A stretch of 64,000 nucleotides of DNA from Ruegeria marina (lineage in GTDB: Bacteria; Pseudomonadota; Alphaproteobacteria; Rhodobacterales; Rhodobacteraceae): assembly GCF_900101475.1 (NCBI RefSeq), contig NZ_FMZV01000003.1, positions 62,001-126,000 on the forward strand. The letters run 5' to 3'. The translations under genes and the position numbers were made by a program. Positions 17,765 through 27,834 of this stretch are shown here, piece by piece. A model generated the notes under the pieces. That model was given only the letters and a program-made list of their open reading frames with translations. It made no database searches and was not told where the DNA came from. Numbering within the stretch: position 1 is the first letter of the stretch; each line of letters starts with the position of its first letter.

Positions 17765-18880
17765 ATGGACGACATCGAACGCCACGCACCCGCCATGGGC
17801 GCCTTTCTGCATCTGCGCGGCAATGCACTGTCCAAGGGTGAACCGGTGGCGCTGCCGCTGGTACAGTCCAGCATGTACCACCTGCCCGGTGAACCGGAGC
17901 GCTTCTCCAACTATGGCCGCGTGCACAACGCGACCTGGGTGGCGCTGGAACATGCGCTCGAACATCTCGAAGGTGCGCCCTGCCGCGTCTTTCCGTCGGG
18001 CATGGGGGCGATCTCGGCGGCGCTGTTCGCCACGCTGAAGGCAGGTCAGCGGCTGCTGATCCCGGGCGACGGTTATTACGTGACCCGGCTGTTGTCCGAC
18101 CGGTACCTGCGCCGGCTCGGGATCGAGGTCGTAGAACGCCCGACCGCCGAATTCACCACCGGCGGATTTGCCGGGCTTGACGTGGTGTTTCTGGAAACCC
18201 CTTCGAACCCGGGGCTGGATCTTGTCGACCTGGCCGCCGTGGCGCGCGCGGTACGCGCATCGGGCGGGATCACGATCTGTGACAACACCACCATGACGCC
18301 GCTTGGACAGCGCCCGCTCGACCTCGGGGTCGACATGGTGGTCGCCTCGGATACCAAGGCGATGGGCGGGCATTCGGACCTGCTGATGGGCCATGTCGCC
18401 ACCCGTGATCCCGACCTGTTGCAGGCGGTGGACGACTGGCGCCGCATCTCGGGGGCGATCCCCGGCCCGCATGAGGCCTGGCTCCTGCATCGCGGGCTTG
18501 AAACGCTGGATGTGCGGTATGATCGCATGTGCACCTCGGCTGAAATCCTTGCCGAACGACTGGCGCAGCATTCCGCGGTCAAGGCGATCCGCTTCCCGGG
18601 CCTGCCGAGCGACCCCTCGCACAACCTTGCCCGCAGCCAGATGCGCCGGTTCGGTTTTCTGATGTCCCTGACGCTGGAAGATGCGGGCAAGGCGGAGCAG
18701 TTCATCAACACCTGTCCGCTGCTGCGCCCGGCCACCTCGTTCGGCGGCGTGCACAGTTCGGCCGAGCGCCGCATCCGCTGGGGCGATGCGGTCGATCCCG
18801 GCTTTGTCCGCCTCTCGGTCGGCTGCGAACCGGTCGAGGAACTGTGGCAGGCGCTGAACGGCGCGCTCGATACGCTGTGA
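17765..18880 (+). CDS. metC: Cystathionine beta-lyase / trans-sulfuration enzyme
   Basis: A PLP enzyme of the Cys/Met metabolism family, most likely cleaving cystathionine to homocysteine, pyruvate and ammonia. The 371-residue protein has YGR (Tyr50) for cofactor phosphate contact, SGMGAISAALFA, ETPSNPGL, and the Schiff-base Lys198 in ASDTKAMGGHSD. Cystathionine gamma-synthase, gamma-lyase and O-acetylhomoserine sulfhydrylase share these motifs, so the exact reaction is a family-level inference. ATG 17765 is chosen because GGAG lies 6 bases upstream; a TTG at 17753 has no Shine-Dalgarno. The upstream DNA carries the hairpin repeat. Confidence 0.8.
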   Translation: MDDIERHAPAMGAFLHLRGNALSKGEPVALPLVQSSMYHLPGEPERFSNYGRVHNATWVALEHALEHLEGAPCRVFPSGMGAISAALFATLKAGQRLLIPGDGYYVTRLLSDRYLRRLGIEVVERPTAEFTTGGFAGLDVVFLETPSNPGLDLVDLAAVARAVRASGGITICDNTTMTPLGQRPLDLGVDMVVASDTKAMGGHSDLLMGHVATRDPDLLQAVDDWRRISGAIPGPHEAWLLHRGLETLDVRYDRMCTSAEILAERLAQHSAVKAIRFPGLPSDPSHNLARSQMRRFGFLMSLTLEDAGKAEQFINTCPLLRPATSFGGVHSSAERRIRWGDAVDPGFVRLSVGCEPVEELWQALNGALDTL

Positions 18881-18886
18881 TGGCGT

Positions 18887-19273
18887 CTATCTGGTCCTGT
18901 TTTCGCGCAGTTCCTTGAACACGTAGATCGGCAGAAGGATCCCGGCGATCAGCGCCCCGATCCAGACGAGGAGCGTGGACAGCAGCAGGTTCGTGACCCC
19001 GCCGATCACCAGGCCGGAGGTCAGCATTTCGGTCACGAGCAGGCCGACGAAGACGACCACCAGCGCCACGCCCCCCTGGAGCGCGGGCAGGTTCCTTTCG
19101 CTGAGCTTGTTGATGAGCGGCCCGGCCACGACCTGAATGAGGGTGAAAATCGCCACGACAAGAACGAAGGACAGCGGCGCGATGGAAAAACCTTCAAGCA
19201 AGAGCGCGGCCAGCAAAAGGCCGACCGCATTACCGGCCAGATGGGCCGCGATTGATAGCATTGTGCGATACAC
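18887..19273 (-). CDS. Small four-helix membrane protein (holin-IV-like)
   Basis: A 128-residue integral membrane protein with four hydrophobic segments (AVGLLLAALLLEG, LSFVLVVAIFTLIQVVAGPL, GGVALVVVFVGLLVTEML, LLLSTLLVWIGALIAGILLPIYVF) and a short basic tail. It resembles the small membrane proteins annotated as phage holin family IV, although no phage genes are near and it is more likely a housekeeping inner-membrane protein. GTG 19273 is preferred as start because AGGGAG sits 8 bases before it; ATG 19261 in frame lacks a Shine-Dalgarno. It converges on metC with only 6 bp between them. Confidence 0.65.
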   Translation of the reverse strand: MYRTMLSIAAHLAGNAVGLLLAALLLEGFSIAPLSFVLVVAIFTLIQVVAGPLINKLSERNLPALQGGVALVVVFVGLLVTEMLTSGLVIGGVTNLLLSTLLVWIGALIAGILLPIYVFKELRENRTR

Positions 19274-19440
19274 GTCCGATACTCCCTGAAAATCTGTTCG
19301 GGATGTTATAAGCCCCAGCGGAAAATGCCACAAAAACCGCCGGTATCGCAGTTGCGCCAAGACGCCTCTTTGCGCCCCTGCCTGCCACATGATCTAATCC
19401 CCTTGCCGGACCCGACCCAACCACGGATGACGAGCCAGAC

Positions 19441-20361
19441 ATGAGCACCGACCCCTATTCGGCCCTTGGCCTGTCCAGGGATGCATCGCAGGACGAGATC
19501 AAGAAGGCGTATCGCAAGATCGCCAAGGAATGTCACCCGGACCTGAAACCGGGCGATACGGCCGCCGAGATACGATTCAAGGCCGCTGCTGCCGCATATG
19601 ACCTGCTGAAGGACCCCGAAACCCGTGCCCGGTTCGACCGGGGCGAGATCGATGCCTCGGGGCAGGAGAAACCGCAGCAGCAGTATTACCGCAGCCATTC
19701 CGAGGCCGCCGGGAACCCCTATCGCCGGGCGCAGGCGCATGGCGAATACGAGGACATGTCGGATATCTTCGCCGAGTTCATGCGCAGGCAGGGCGGCGCG
19801 GGGCGATCCCATGGATACCGTGCTCCGGGCCAGGACCGCAGATATGCGATGCAGATCTCCTTTCTCGATGCGGTGTTCGGCGCAACAAGGCCGATCACGT
19901 TGCCGGGTGGCGACCGGCTGGAGGTCAGCATTCCCGTAGGGGTCGCCGACGGGCAGACGATCCGGCTGCGAGGCAAGGGCGACCCGGGGTTCGGCGGCGG
20001 GCCGAATGGCGATGCGCTGGTGACGATCTCGGTGGCGCCGCATCCGGTGTTCCGGCGCGAGGGCGACGATATTCACATCACCTTGCCGATCACCGTTGAC
20101 GAGGCGGTTCTGGGCGGCAAGGTCACGACGCCGACCATCGACGGGCCGGTCGCCGTGACGATTCCGTCCGGAACCAGTTCCGGCAAGACACTGCGCCTGA
20201 AAGGCAAGGGTGTGCGCCAGCGTGGCGGCACGGGGCGGGGCGATCAGCTGGTTGAAATCAGCATCGTGATGCCGGACCGGATCGACGACGGGTTGCGCGA
20301 ATTCATGGAAACCTGGCGAAAGTCCCATTCCTACAACCCTAGAAAGGGGATGCCGAAATGA
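19441..20361 (+). CDS. cbpA: DnaJ-class co-chaperone CbpA
   Basis: A 306-residue J-domain protein that stimulates DnaK. The J domain (about 1-68) contains the essential HPD in [10 protein letters not shown]; the Gly-rich/zinc-finger part of DnaJ is absent, and two C-terminal beta domains follow ([17 protein letters not shown]..., [18 protein letters not shown]). This architecture is CbpA rather than DnaJ. It overlaps the next gene by 4 bases, and that gene encodes a CbpM-like modulator, matching the known cbpA-cbpM pair. Confidence 0.9.
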   Translation: MSTDPYSALGLSRDASQDEIKKAYRKIAKECHPDLKPGDTAAEIRFKAAAAAYDLLKDPETRARFDRGEIDASGQEKPQQQYYRSHSEAAGNPYRRAQAHGEYEDMSDIFAEFMRRQGGAGRSHGYRAPGQDRRYAMQISFLDAVFGATRPITLPGGDRLEVSIPVGVADGQTIRLRGKGDPGFGGGPNGDALVTISVAPHPVFRREGDDIHITLPITVDEAVLGGKVTTPTIDGPVAVTIPSGTSSGKTLRLKGKGVRQRGGTGRGDQLVEISIVMPDRIDDGLREFMETWRKSHSYNPRKGMPK

Positions 20362-20699
20362 CCCTTTTCTACAGTGAAAGCGAAGTCATCGCCCGCGTGA
20401 CACGGCTGACCGAGAGTCGCCTGGTCGAGTATTGCGCGGCCAATATCGTGGTGCCCGCCCAGACCGAAACCGGCCCCGTTTACCAGGAGATCGACATCGC
20501 GCGACTGGAACTGGCCTGTGACCTGCACGACCAATACGAGGCCGAGCCCGAAGCCATCGGCCTGATGATATCGCTGATCGACCAGTTACACGGGCTTCGC
20601 GCGGAAATGCGCGGCTTGATGCAGGCGCTGGATGACCAACCCGAGGAAGTGCGGCGCGACATCGCCAACCGCCTGCTCAGCGATCGCTTCGGAGGCTGA
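20358..20699 (+). CDS. cbpM: CbpM-like chaperone modulator (MerR_2 domain)
   Basis: A 113-residue all-helical protein with a MerR-like N-terminal fold ([52 protein letters not shown]) and a C-terminal helix. CbpM binds the J domain of CbpA and inhibits its co-chaperone activity. It starts inside the cbpA stop region (ATGA overlap), so translation is coupled. It ends 4 bp before the converging rlmN stop. Confidence 0.8.
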   Translation: MTLFYSESEVIARVTRLTESRLVEYCAANIVVPAQTETGPVYQEIDIARLELACDLHDQYEAEPEAIGLMISLIDQLHGLRAEMRGLMQALDDQPEEVRRDIANRLLSDRFGG

Positions 20700-20703
20700 A
20701 GGC

Positions 20704-21891
<1,188 letters not shown>

Positions 21892-22057
21892 GGCGGACTC
21901 GGGTCTGGGGCGATGGATGCGCCTCTATATAGGAAAGCGCGCCAAGATCAAAAGATTTCGTGTCATATCCGGCATGCAATGCCCGCCGCCGCCAGTGCCG
22001 CAGCGGATCAATCTTCCCGTCTGCTCCACCCCGGAACGATGCAAGGGGTTCTCGGCT

Positions 22058-22444
22058 TTATCTTGCCATTCCGATCAACTGGTCCACCCGGACCCGGCCC
22101 AGTTCGATCCGGCACGAGGACATGGCTATTCCCGTGCCCGATCCGCCGCCGAAGCCTGCGCCAACGGCAACGCAATGAGCGGTACGGTAGTTCTCCCAGG
22201 CGGACTGAGCCGTCTCGAGCGATGGCAACGCGACATCGCGCCCGGTGACTTCATCCAGTTCCCGCGCAGACTCTCGGGCGATCTCCAGGGCGATTGACAG
22301 GGCTGTGTCGACCTTTTCACCCATCGCCGAGACGCAGGCCGAAATCTCGACCTGACTGCCTGCATCCGAACACTCCAGCGCCGGGTCGGCCAGAACCTGT
22401 GCAGGCGACAGGCCAAACGCAATGACGAAGACCAGATGTTTCAT
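22058..22444 (-). CDS. Secreted LprI-family (DUF1311) protein
   Basis: A 128-residue periplasmic protein with a Sec signal (MKHLVFVIAFGLSPAQVLA). The mature part has the LprI four-Cys pattern: ECSDAGSQVEISACV at the N terminus and AWENYRTAHC...GGSGTGIAMSSCRIELGRVRVDQL at the C terminus. The family is named after a mycobacterial lysozyme inhibitor, but most members are untested. The start at 22444 removes nine residues of an upstream extension and gives a normal signal peptide. It lies just downstream of the IalB-like gene on the same strand (36 bp apart). Confidence 0.75.
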   Translation of the reverse strand: MKHLVFVIAFGLSPAQVLADPALECSDAGSQVEISACVSAMGEKVDTALSIALEIARESARELDEVTGRDVALPSLETAQSAWENYRTAHCVAVGAGFGGGSGTGIAMSSCRIELGRVRVDQLIGMAR

Positions 22445-22480
22445 GTGACCTCGCCAGTCGCCCGGGCCCAATTCGGGGCT

Positions 22481-23017
22481 TCACCCGCCGCAGCGCTTCT
22501 CTGCATCCTCGACCGCAGCAGTGAAGCCCAGCAACGAGAAAGTGTCCTTTGTCTGGGTTCCGCGTGCCGAACGCGCGGTCAGCACCGCCTCGGCTCCGCG
22601 TTTCATCACGGCCACGATCTTTGCGTCATCGGCCGCTGTCGCCGGCCAGGCCCATTCGCCTTCGGTGATCAATTCGAATTCGGTACCGCTGACATTGAGA
22701 TTGACGGTGGAACCCGGCGCGAACGGATAGCCGCCGGTAAAAGTTACCTGACCGTTAACCCCGGCTTTCGGGCGAAAGAAAACCATCAGCAGAATATCGC
22801 TTCGGCGAACCGATACGACACTGCCGCCGCGGGTATTCACGGTTTCCTTGGGCGCCGAAACACTCCAGCATTCGGTCGGATCATCTTCGACAAAAACGCT
22901 CCAATCGGTCTTGGAAGCAACCCGATTGCTGCTTTCGCTTTGCTGTGCGATTGCGGTGGTGGCGGCCGCCCCGGCCAGACACAGGCCCGCAATACTGCGG
23001 ACAAGTTTGAATCCCAT
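22481..23017 (-). CDS. Invasion-associated locus B (IalB) family protein
   Basis: A 178-residue secreted protein. The signal peptide (MGFKLVRSIAGLCLAGAAATTAIAQ) is followed by the IalB-type domain: DWSVFVEDDPTECWSVSAPKE, ILLMVFFRPKAGVNGQVTFTGGYPF, and VAVMKRGAEAVLTARSARGTQTKDTFSLLGF, with conserved Cys in ECW and near the C terminus. Family members are periplasmic; the Bartonella name reflects one case, and the role in free-living bacteria is unknown. The start is set at 23017; the frame stays open far upstream, but that part is the reverse of the asparaginase gene. Confidence 0.8.
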   Translation of the reverse strand: MGFKLVRSIAGLCLAGAAATTAIAQQSESSNRVASKTDWSVFVEDDPTECWSVSAPKETVNTRGGSVVSVRRSDILLMVFFRPKAGVNGQVTFTGGYPFAPGSTVNLNVSGTEFELITEGEWAWPATAADDAKIVAVMKRGAEAVLTARSARGTQTKDTFSLLGFTAAVEDAEKRCGG

Positions 23018-23194
23018 CTGTTCAGCCCTCCAGCTGACCTTTACCTCAATTTCCGAAGGTTGCCATGCAGAGCTTTGTCGCTCCGTCTGCCTTGTGCATC
23101 CCTTCGATTGCCGACATAGACACAATAGCGCAGTTTTCGCCACGGACGAAAGGGCGATTGGCGAGATTTCGCGCAGATTCTGGCGGAGATGACC

Positions 23195-24193
23195 ATGATT
23201 CAACCTGTTCCGATGGCCGAAATTTGGCGAGGTTCCATTCTGGAAAGCCTGCACCTTGGTCATGCCGTTGTGTGCGACGACAATGGAGAGATCCTGCGCA
23301 GCTGGGGCGACCCCGATCTGGTGATGTACCCGCGTTCGTCCAGCAAGATGATCCAGGCGCTGCCGCTGCTGTCCTCGGGTGCTGCGGCGAAATACGGGCT
23401 GGGAACCGAGCAACTTGCGCTGGCCTGCGCCTCTCACAACGGCGCGGCAATCCACACCGAACGGGTGGGTCGCTGGCTGGGCCAATTGGGCCTTGGCGAA
23501 ACCGATCTGCGCTGCGGTCCGCAGGACCCCGACGACCGACCAGAGCACGAACGGCTGATCCGCGCCTACGAAGCGCCTTGCCAGATTCACAACAACTGCT
23601 CGGGCAAGCATTCCGGCTTTCTCACCCTCAGCCAGCATCTGGGGGCCGGGCCGGAATACATCGAAATCGACCACCCCGTTCAGCAATCCTGTCTCGCCGC
23701 ATTCGAGGAAGTGACCGGAGAGAGCAGCCCCGGATATGGCATCGACGGCTGTTCGGCGCCCAATTTTGCCACCACGCTCAAGGGGCTGGCCCGCGCCATG
23801 GCCTGGTTTGCGTCGGCCCCGACACGGTCGGACCGCCAGAGCCAGGCAGCCGCAGACCTGACCGCGGCAATGATGAAACACCCCGAACTGGTCGCCGGCG
23901 AAGGACGCGCCTGCACCGAGCTGATGCGGGCCATGAACGGGCGAGCCGCGATCAAGACCGGGGCCGAGGCGGTGTTCGTGGCCATCCTGCCGGAACAGAA
24001 ACTGGGTATTGCGGTCAAGATCGCCGACGGCAGCACGCGGGCGAGCGAATGTGCGATCGCCGCCATTCTGGTCAGCCTCGGGCTGCTCGACCCGGCACAT
24101 CCGGCCACCCGCAAGCGGCTGGACGCACCTATCCTGAGCCGTCGCGGCATCAACTGCGGCAGTATCCGCGCCGCAGCCGGTTTGCGTTTCTGA
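23195..24193 (+). CDS. L-asparaginase, Rhizobium-type (PF06089)
   Basis: A 332-residue asparaginase of the rhizobial AnsA class, converting asparagine to aspartate and ammonia. It is unrelated to the E. coli amyloid-type enzymes and structurally close to serine beta-lactamase-like folds. The conserved SxxK pair (YPRSSSKMIQ), CASHNG, CQIHNNCSGKHSGFL and GIDGCSAPNFATTL segments are present. ATG 23195 has GGCGGAG 7 bases upstream, so it is preferred over ATG 23189. It is divergent from the IalB-like gene. Confidence 0.85.
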   Translation: MIQPVPMAEIWRGSILESLHLGHAVVCDDNGEILRSWGDPDLVMYPRSSSKMIQALPLLSSGAAAKYGLGTEQLALACASHNGAAIHTERVGRWLGQLGLGETDLRCGPQDPDDRPEHERLIRAYEAPCQIHNNCSGKHSGFLTLSQHLGAGPEYIEIDHPVQQSCLAAFEEVTGESSPGYGIDGCSAPNFATTLKGLARAMAWFASAPTRSDRQSQAAADLTAAMMKHPELVAGEGRACTELMRAMNGRAAIKTGAEAVFVAILPEQKLGIAVKIADGSTRASECAIAAILVSLGLLDPAHPATRKRLDAPILSRRGINCGSIRAAAGLRF

Positions 24194-24199
24194 TACCGG

Positions 24200-24514
24200 T
24201 TACATCTCGATAATCTCGGCCACTTCGACCGATCCGTTGCCCGACACCACCATCGGGCAACCCTTGGCCATCTCGGTGGCCGCAGCCATGTCGGCGGCAC
24301 GCACCACCGAGAAACCGGACAGCGGATTGGCGCCACCATTGTCGTCAACGCCTGCCGCGCTGACCGTTTTCGACAGGCCAACCGGATTGCCCGGGTTGAT
24401 CACCGCGTCGCCCATATTGCCGAACCAGGCCCGCCATGCGGTCATGACTTCGGCCCCTTCCTCGGGCGTTTCGGGTGTCTTGCCGCCGTGATAGGCAAAG
24501 ATGAATTCAGGCAT
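24200..24514 (-). CDS. YCII-related domain protein
   Basis: A 104-residue dimeric alpha/beta-barrel protein of the YCII/DGPF type (MPEFIFAYHGGKTPETPEE, AWFGNMGDAVINPGNP, GFSVVRAADMAAATEMAKGCPMV). Biochemical roles are largely unknown; many are encoded next to SRPBCC and ArsR genes. That holds here: the SRPBCC/ArsR pair lies immediately upstream on the same strand, 35 bp away, so the three may form one stress-responsive unit. Confidence 0.75.
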   Translation of the reverse strand: MPEFIFAYHGGKTPETPEEGAEVMTAWRAWFGNMGDAVINPGNPVGLSKTVSAAGVDDNGGANPLSGFSVVRAADMAAATEMAKGCPMVVSGNGSVEVAEIIEM

Positions 24515-24549
24515 GTCGCGCTCCTTTCCCTTGGTCGTTGCTCACAGGA

Positions 24550-24984
24550 TCAGGCCAGTTTCGCTTCGAGCTTGCGCAGCGACGATGTCCAGCCCTCTTC
24601 GTGGCGCAGGCTCATCTCGTCGTCACCCAGTTCCCGGTGATCGAGGATCAGCCGCGCGCCCTTGGCGCAGGGTTCGACAGTGAACATAACATGGCTTTCG
24701 GGCCCGCGCCGGTCGTCATCATCATGCCAGCCCCAGGTGAAGCCAATCGAATGGGGCGGCTTCACCTGGGTGACCTGGCCCGAGACCTTGTAGCGTTGGC
24801 CCTCCCCATTCACCATGACCGAGAACCACGGCCCCAGCCGGGTAAAGTCCAGTTCCTGCTGGTCGACAGGCACGTGCAACCCCTCGGGTCCCCACCATTG
24901 CAGCAGCTTGGCACCATCGCTGACCCAGGCAAAAAGCTCTTCGGGCGTGACGGCGAATTCCCGTTCCAGTCTCAGGTCGGCCAT
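24550..24984 (-). CDS. SRPBCC / AHSA1-like protein
   Basis: A 144-residue START-like hydrophobic-pocket protein (LRLEREFAVTPEELFAWVSDGAKLLQWWGPEG, HSIGFTWGWHDDD, RLILDHRELGDDEM). The ligand is unknown; the family name comes from the Hsp90 activator Aha1. Its start overlaps the ArsR-type gene by 13 bases, so the two are translationally coupled, a common arrangement in which the regulator controls the SRPBCC protein. Confidence 0.8.
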   Translation of the reverse strand: MADLRLEREFAVTPEELFAWVSDGAKLLQWWGPEGLHVPVDQQELDFTRLGPWFSVMVNGEGQRYKVSGQVTQVKPPHSIGFTWGWHDDDDRRGPESHVMFTVEPCAKGARLILDHRELGDDEMSLRHEEGWTSSLRKLEAKLA

Positions 24985-25301
24985 GTCTTGTCGCTTTCTA
25001 TTGCTGCGGCCAGCCGGTCCAGGCTGCTTTCCCAGAAGCTGCGTTTCGAGATCGTCCAGTCGGCAATCACCCGCAACCCCTCGGGCGCGATCGAATACAG
25101 CCGCTGGGTTCCGCTGATGCGTTGTGCGATCAACCCGGCCTCTCGCAACAACTTCAGGTGCCGCGATATCGCGGCACCCGACATGCCCTTGCCCTCGACC
25201 AGATCGCCGGCGGGCAATTCGCCCTCGGCCATCAACTGTTCGACGATGGCGAATCGGGTCGGATCGGAGAGCGCAGAGAATGCGGCCAGGAGCTGGGTCA
25301 T
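24972..25301 (-). CDS. ArsR-family transcriptional regulator
   Basis: A 109-residue winged-helix repressor (FSALSDPTRFAIVEQLMAEGELPAGDLVEGKGMSGAAISRHLKLLREAGLIAQRISGTQRLYSIAPEG). The metal-binding Cys motif of true ArsR/SmtB proteins is absent, so it is the SRPBCC-linked, non-metal subgroup. The AT-rich stretch just upstream (25310-25335) probably holds its promoter. It leads the ArsR - SRPBCC - YCII unit. Confidence 0.85.
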   Translation of the reverse strand: MTQLLAAFSALSDPTRFAIVEQLMAEGELPAGDLVEGKGMSGAAISRHLKLLREAGLIAQRISGTQRLYSIAPEGLRVIADWTISKRSFWESSLDRLAAAIESDKTWPT

Positions 25302-25343
25302 GGCCGCATTATTTAACTTTTAGGTTAATAAATCAAGGGCAGG

Positions 25344-26222
25344 TCAAGCCGAGACGAAATCGGCCCGAGCATACCCTTGGACGAACAGCAGCGCCGTCAG
25401 GTCGCCGTGGTTGATGCGCACTTCACACTGAGCCGCCACCGCAGGCTTGGCATGCAACGCGACACCGGTTCCGGCACGACCCAGCATACCCAGGTCGTTG
25501 GCGCCATCCCCCACGGCGATCACCTCCTGTTCGGACAGACCCAGACGGGCGGAGATCTGCTCCAGCGCGTCGACCTTGGCCTGGCGGCCCAGGATCGGGC
25601 GCGCCACATCGCCGATCAGCCTGCCATCTGCAGCCAGCAGCGTGTTGGCGCGGTTCTCGTCAAACCCCAGTTGCGCCGCCACCTTCTCGGTAAACGCCGT
25701 GAACCCGCCGGAAACCAGCACGGCATAGCCTCCGTTGGCGCGCATGGTCGCCACCAGTTCGCGCCCGCCCGGCATCAAGGTGATGCGGGTGTCGAGCACC
25801 TGGCCTATCACCGCCTCGTCCAGACCGCGCAACAGACCCACGCGTTCCAGCAGCGCGCCCTCGAAATCCAGTTCGCCGTTCATGGCGCGGGCGGTGATCT
25901 CCTTGACGCGCTCGCCCACCCCGGCCACGTCGGCCAGTTCGTCAATGCATTCCTGCTGGATCATGGTGCTGTCCATGTCTGCCAGCAGCATGCGCTTCCT
26001 GCGACCTTCGGCCTGCTGCACGACCAGATCGACACCCAGGGTCTGAAGGTCCTCCCAGACCTGCCAGCGATTGCCTGGAACGGCCGGCAAGTCGAATTCC
26101 GCCGCCTCGTCGGGGCTCAGCCACACTGCATCGCCCCCACCCCAGGCATTGCGCAGCGATTCGACCAGCGCCGGATCAAGCGCGGCCTTGGCGGGGTTGG
26201 ACAGCAACGTGGCGACGAACAT
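25344..26222 (-). CDS. serB: Phosphoserine phosphatase
   Basis: Last step of serine synthesis, dephosphorylating O-phospho-L-serine. The 292-residue HAD-superfamily protein has the nucleophile motif LLADMDSTMI (Asp82, Asp84), VLVSGGFTAFTEKVAAQLGF, and the AVGDGANDLGML metal loop. The about 70 N-terminal residues are an ACT-like or substrate-gating domain as in other proteobacterial SerB. The start at 26222 drops a 10-residue extension that lacks similarity. It is divergent from serC-serA across a 361-bp region. Confidence 0.95.
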   Translation of the reverse strand: MFVATLLSNPAKAALDPALVESLRNAWGGGDAVWLSPDEAAEFDLPAVPGNRWQVWEDLQTLGVDLVVQQAEGRRKRMLLADMDSTMIQQECIDELADVAGVGERVKEITARAMNGELDFEGALLERVGLLRGLDEAVIGQVLDTRITLMPGGRELVATMRANGGYAVLVSGGFTAFTEKVAAQLGFDENRANTLLAADGRLIGDVARPILGRQAKVDALEQISARLGLSEQEVIAVGDGANDLGMLGRAGTGVALHAKPAVAAQCEVRINHGDLTALLFVQGYARADFVSA

Positions 26223-26583
26223 CAAGCAACTCCTTTGAATCGGGATCGCCATAGCCCAGACAGAATGGTTCCGCCAGTGCCGCCCGCCAAGGCCGAACGA
26301 ACAGGCCGCACAGATGGAAACGCACTCGCACTGCCGTTAGACCACTGAAAACATTCAATTCTTCCAACCCGGCTTTCGCCAACGGAATAGAGCAGCAACT
26401 CCGGCCGGTAAATTCCTGTTGCCGGCACACAAGTTTCCGATCGTAGTCGCAAACGTCGCAATCAAATGTCAAAGCGACGATTCTTGCCCGAAATTCCGCT
26501 TGCCTGCCGCAGCGCGGCATTCTAGCTGTTACCGCGGGACACCCCTCCCCAACGAGGGGCGTATATCTGGAAGGGTAACACCT
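26223..26583 (+). promoter_or_regulatory. serB/serC intergenic region with structured serC leader
   Basis: This 361-bp region holds no gene. Just before serC lies a nested structure: an outer 7-bp stem TGTTACC (26527-26533) with GGTAACA (26574-26580), and an inner hairpin CCCCTC (26542-26547) loop CCCAAC with GAGGGG (26554-26559). The outer 3' arm ends 3 bases before the serC ATG and directly follows the ribosome-binding GGAAG, so pairing would limit initiation. Position and form suit the serC RNA motif described from Alphaproteobacteria; I could not test this with a covariance model. Confidence 0.6.
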
Positions 26584-27738
26584 ATGGCTATCGACCAACC
26601 GGCAACGCGGCCGGTCAATCCGCGGTTCTCCTCTGGCCCCTGCGCCAAACCCCCCACATTCGACGTCGCGAAACTCGGTGATGCTGCACTTGGCAGGTCG
26701 CATCGCGCCGCTGTCGGCAAGGACAAGCTGAAGGCTGCCATCGAAGGCACCCGCGAACTCCTGGGTATTCCGGCGGATTACCGCATCGGCATCGTGCCTG
26801 CCTCGGACACCGGCGCGGTGGAAATGGCGCTCTGGTCGCTGCTTGGCGCCCGCAAGGTCGAAATGCTGGCCTGGGAGAGCTTCGGCGCGGGCTGGGTCAC
26901 CGATGTCGTCAAGCAACTGAAGCTCGACGCGGTGGTCAAGACCGCCGACTACGGCCAGATCGTCGATCTCGCCTCGGTCGATTTCGACAATGACGTGGTG
27001 TTCACCTGGAACGGCACCACCGCCGGTGTCCGGGTGCCGAATGGCGACTGGATCGCCGATGATCGTGCCGGCCTGACCATCTGCGACGCCACCAGCGCCG
27101 CCTTTGCCATGGACCTGCCCTGGGACAAGCTGGATGTGACCACCTTCTCCTGGCAGAAGGTGCTGGGCGGCGAAGCCGCGCATGGCATGATCGTGCTGAG
27201 CCCCCGGGCGGTGGAGCGGCTGGAAAGCTATACGCCGGCCTGGCCCCTGCCCAAGATCTTTCGCATGACCAAGGGCGGCAAGCTGATCGAAGGTATCTTC
27301 AAGGGCGAGACGATCAACACGCCCTCGATGCTGGCGGTCGAGGACTACCTTTTCGCGCTCGACTGGGCACGTTCGGTGGGTGGCCTGAAGGGTCTGATCG
27401 CGCGGGCCGATGCCAACACACAGGCGATCTTCGATTTCTGCGAGGCGCATGACTGGATCGACAACCTGGCCGAGGATCCGGCAACCCGGTCGAACACCAG
27501 CGTCTGCCTGAAGTTCACCGATGCCCGTATCCAGGACGGCGCGGCCTTTGCCAAGGCGATCGCCAAGCGGTTGGAGGCCGAGGGTGTCGCGCTGGATATC
27601 GGCGCCTATCGCGACGCGCCCGCCGGTCTGCGCATCTGGTGCGGCGGCACGGTCGAGACGGCCGACATCGTGGCGCTGCTGCCCTGGCTCGAATGGGCCT
27701 TCGAGGCCGAAATCGCCGCGCAGGCGCAGGCCGCCTAA
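26584..27738 (+). CDS. serC: Phosphoserine aminotransferase
   Basis: Converts 3-phosphohydroxypyruvate and glutamate to phosphoserine and 2-oxoglutarate, and can serve pyridoxal synthesis. The 384-residue class V aminotransferase has [13 protein letters not shown] near the start, [18 protein letters not shown], and PLP-binding Lys192 in [16 protein letters not shown]. It is the longer alphaproteobacterial form. ATG 26584 is the family start and follows the structured leader directly. serA follows 96 bp downstream, separated by two identical-stem hairpins. Confidence 0.95.
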   Translation: MAIDQPATRPVNPRFSSGPCAKPPTFDVAKLGDAALGRSHRAAVGKDKLKAAIEGTRELLGIPADYRIGIVPASDTGAVEMALWSLLGARKVEMLAWESFGAGWVTDVVKQLKLDAVVKTADYGQIVDLASVDFDNDVVFTWNGTTAGVRVPNGDWIADDRAGLTICDATSAAFAMDLPWDKLDVTTFSWQKVLGGEAAHGMIVLSPRAVERLESYTPAWPLPKIFRMTKGGKLIEGIFKGETINTPSMLAVEDYLFALDWARSVGGLKGLIARADANTQAIFDFCEAHDWIDNLAEDPATRSNTSVCLKFTDARIQDGAAFAKAIAKRLEAEGVALDIGAYRDAPAGLRIWCGGTVETADIVALLPWLEWAFEAEIAAQAQAA

Positions 27739-27743
27739 GGCCC

Positions 27744-27804
27744 GGTGGGCACATTGCCCACCTTACCCCGACACGGATCCACAGGGTGGGCGCTTGTGCC
27801 CACC
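27744..27804. repeat. Two hairpins with the same GGTGGGC stem between serC and serA
   Basis: GGTGGGC-ACATT-GCCCACC at 27744-27762 and GGTGGGC-GCTTGT-GCCCACC at 27785-27804 share identical 7-bp arms but differ in the loop and are 22 bases apart. They are too short of T tracts to be classic terminators and may tune serA expression or mRNA stability. Confidence 0.7.
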
Positions 27805-27834
27805 GACCCAGATACCAGTTCAAGGACCAAAGAC

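Noticed and set aside
18887-19273. A phage holin, implying a prophage
   Set aside because: No other phage gene is present and flanking genes are chromosomal core; the similarity is only to a small four-helix membrane family.
22481-24100. A 539-residue minus-strand frame that includes the IalB-like protein
   Set aside because: Only the last 178 residues are IalB-like with a signal peptide; the upstream part is antisense to the asparaginase gene.
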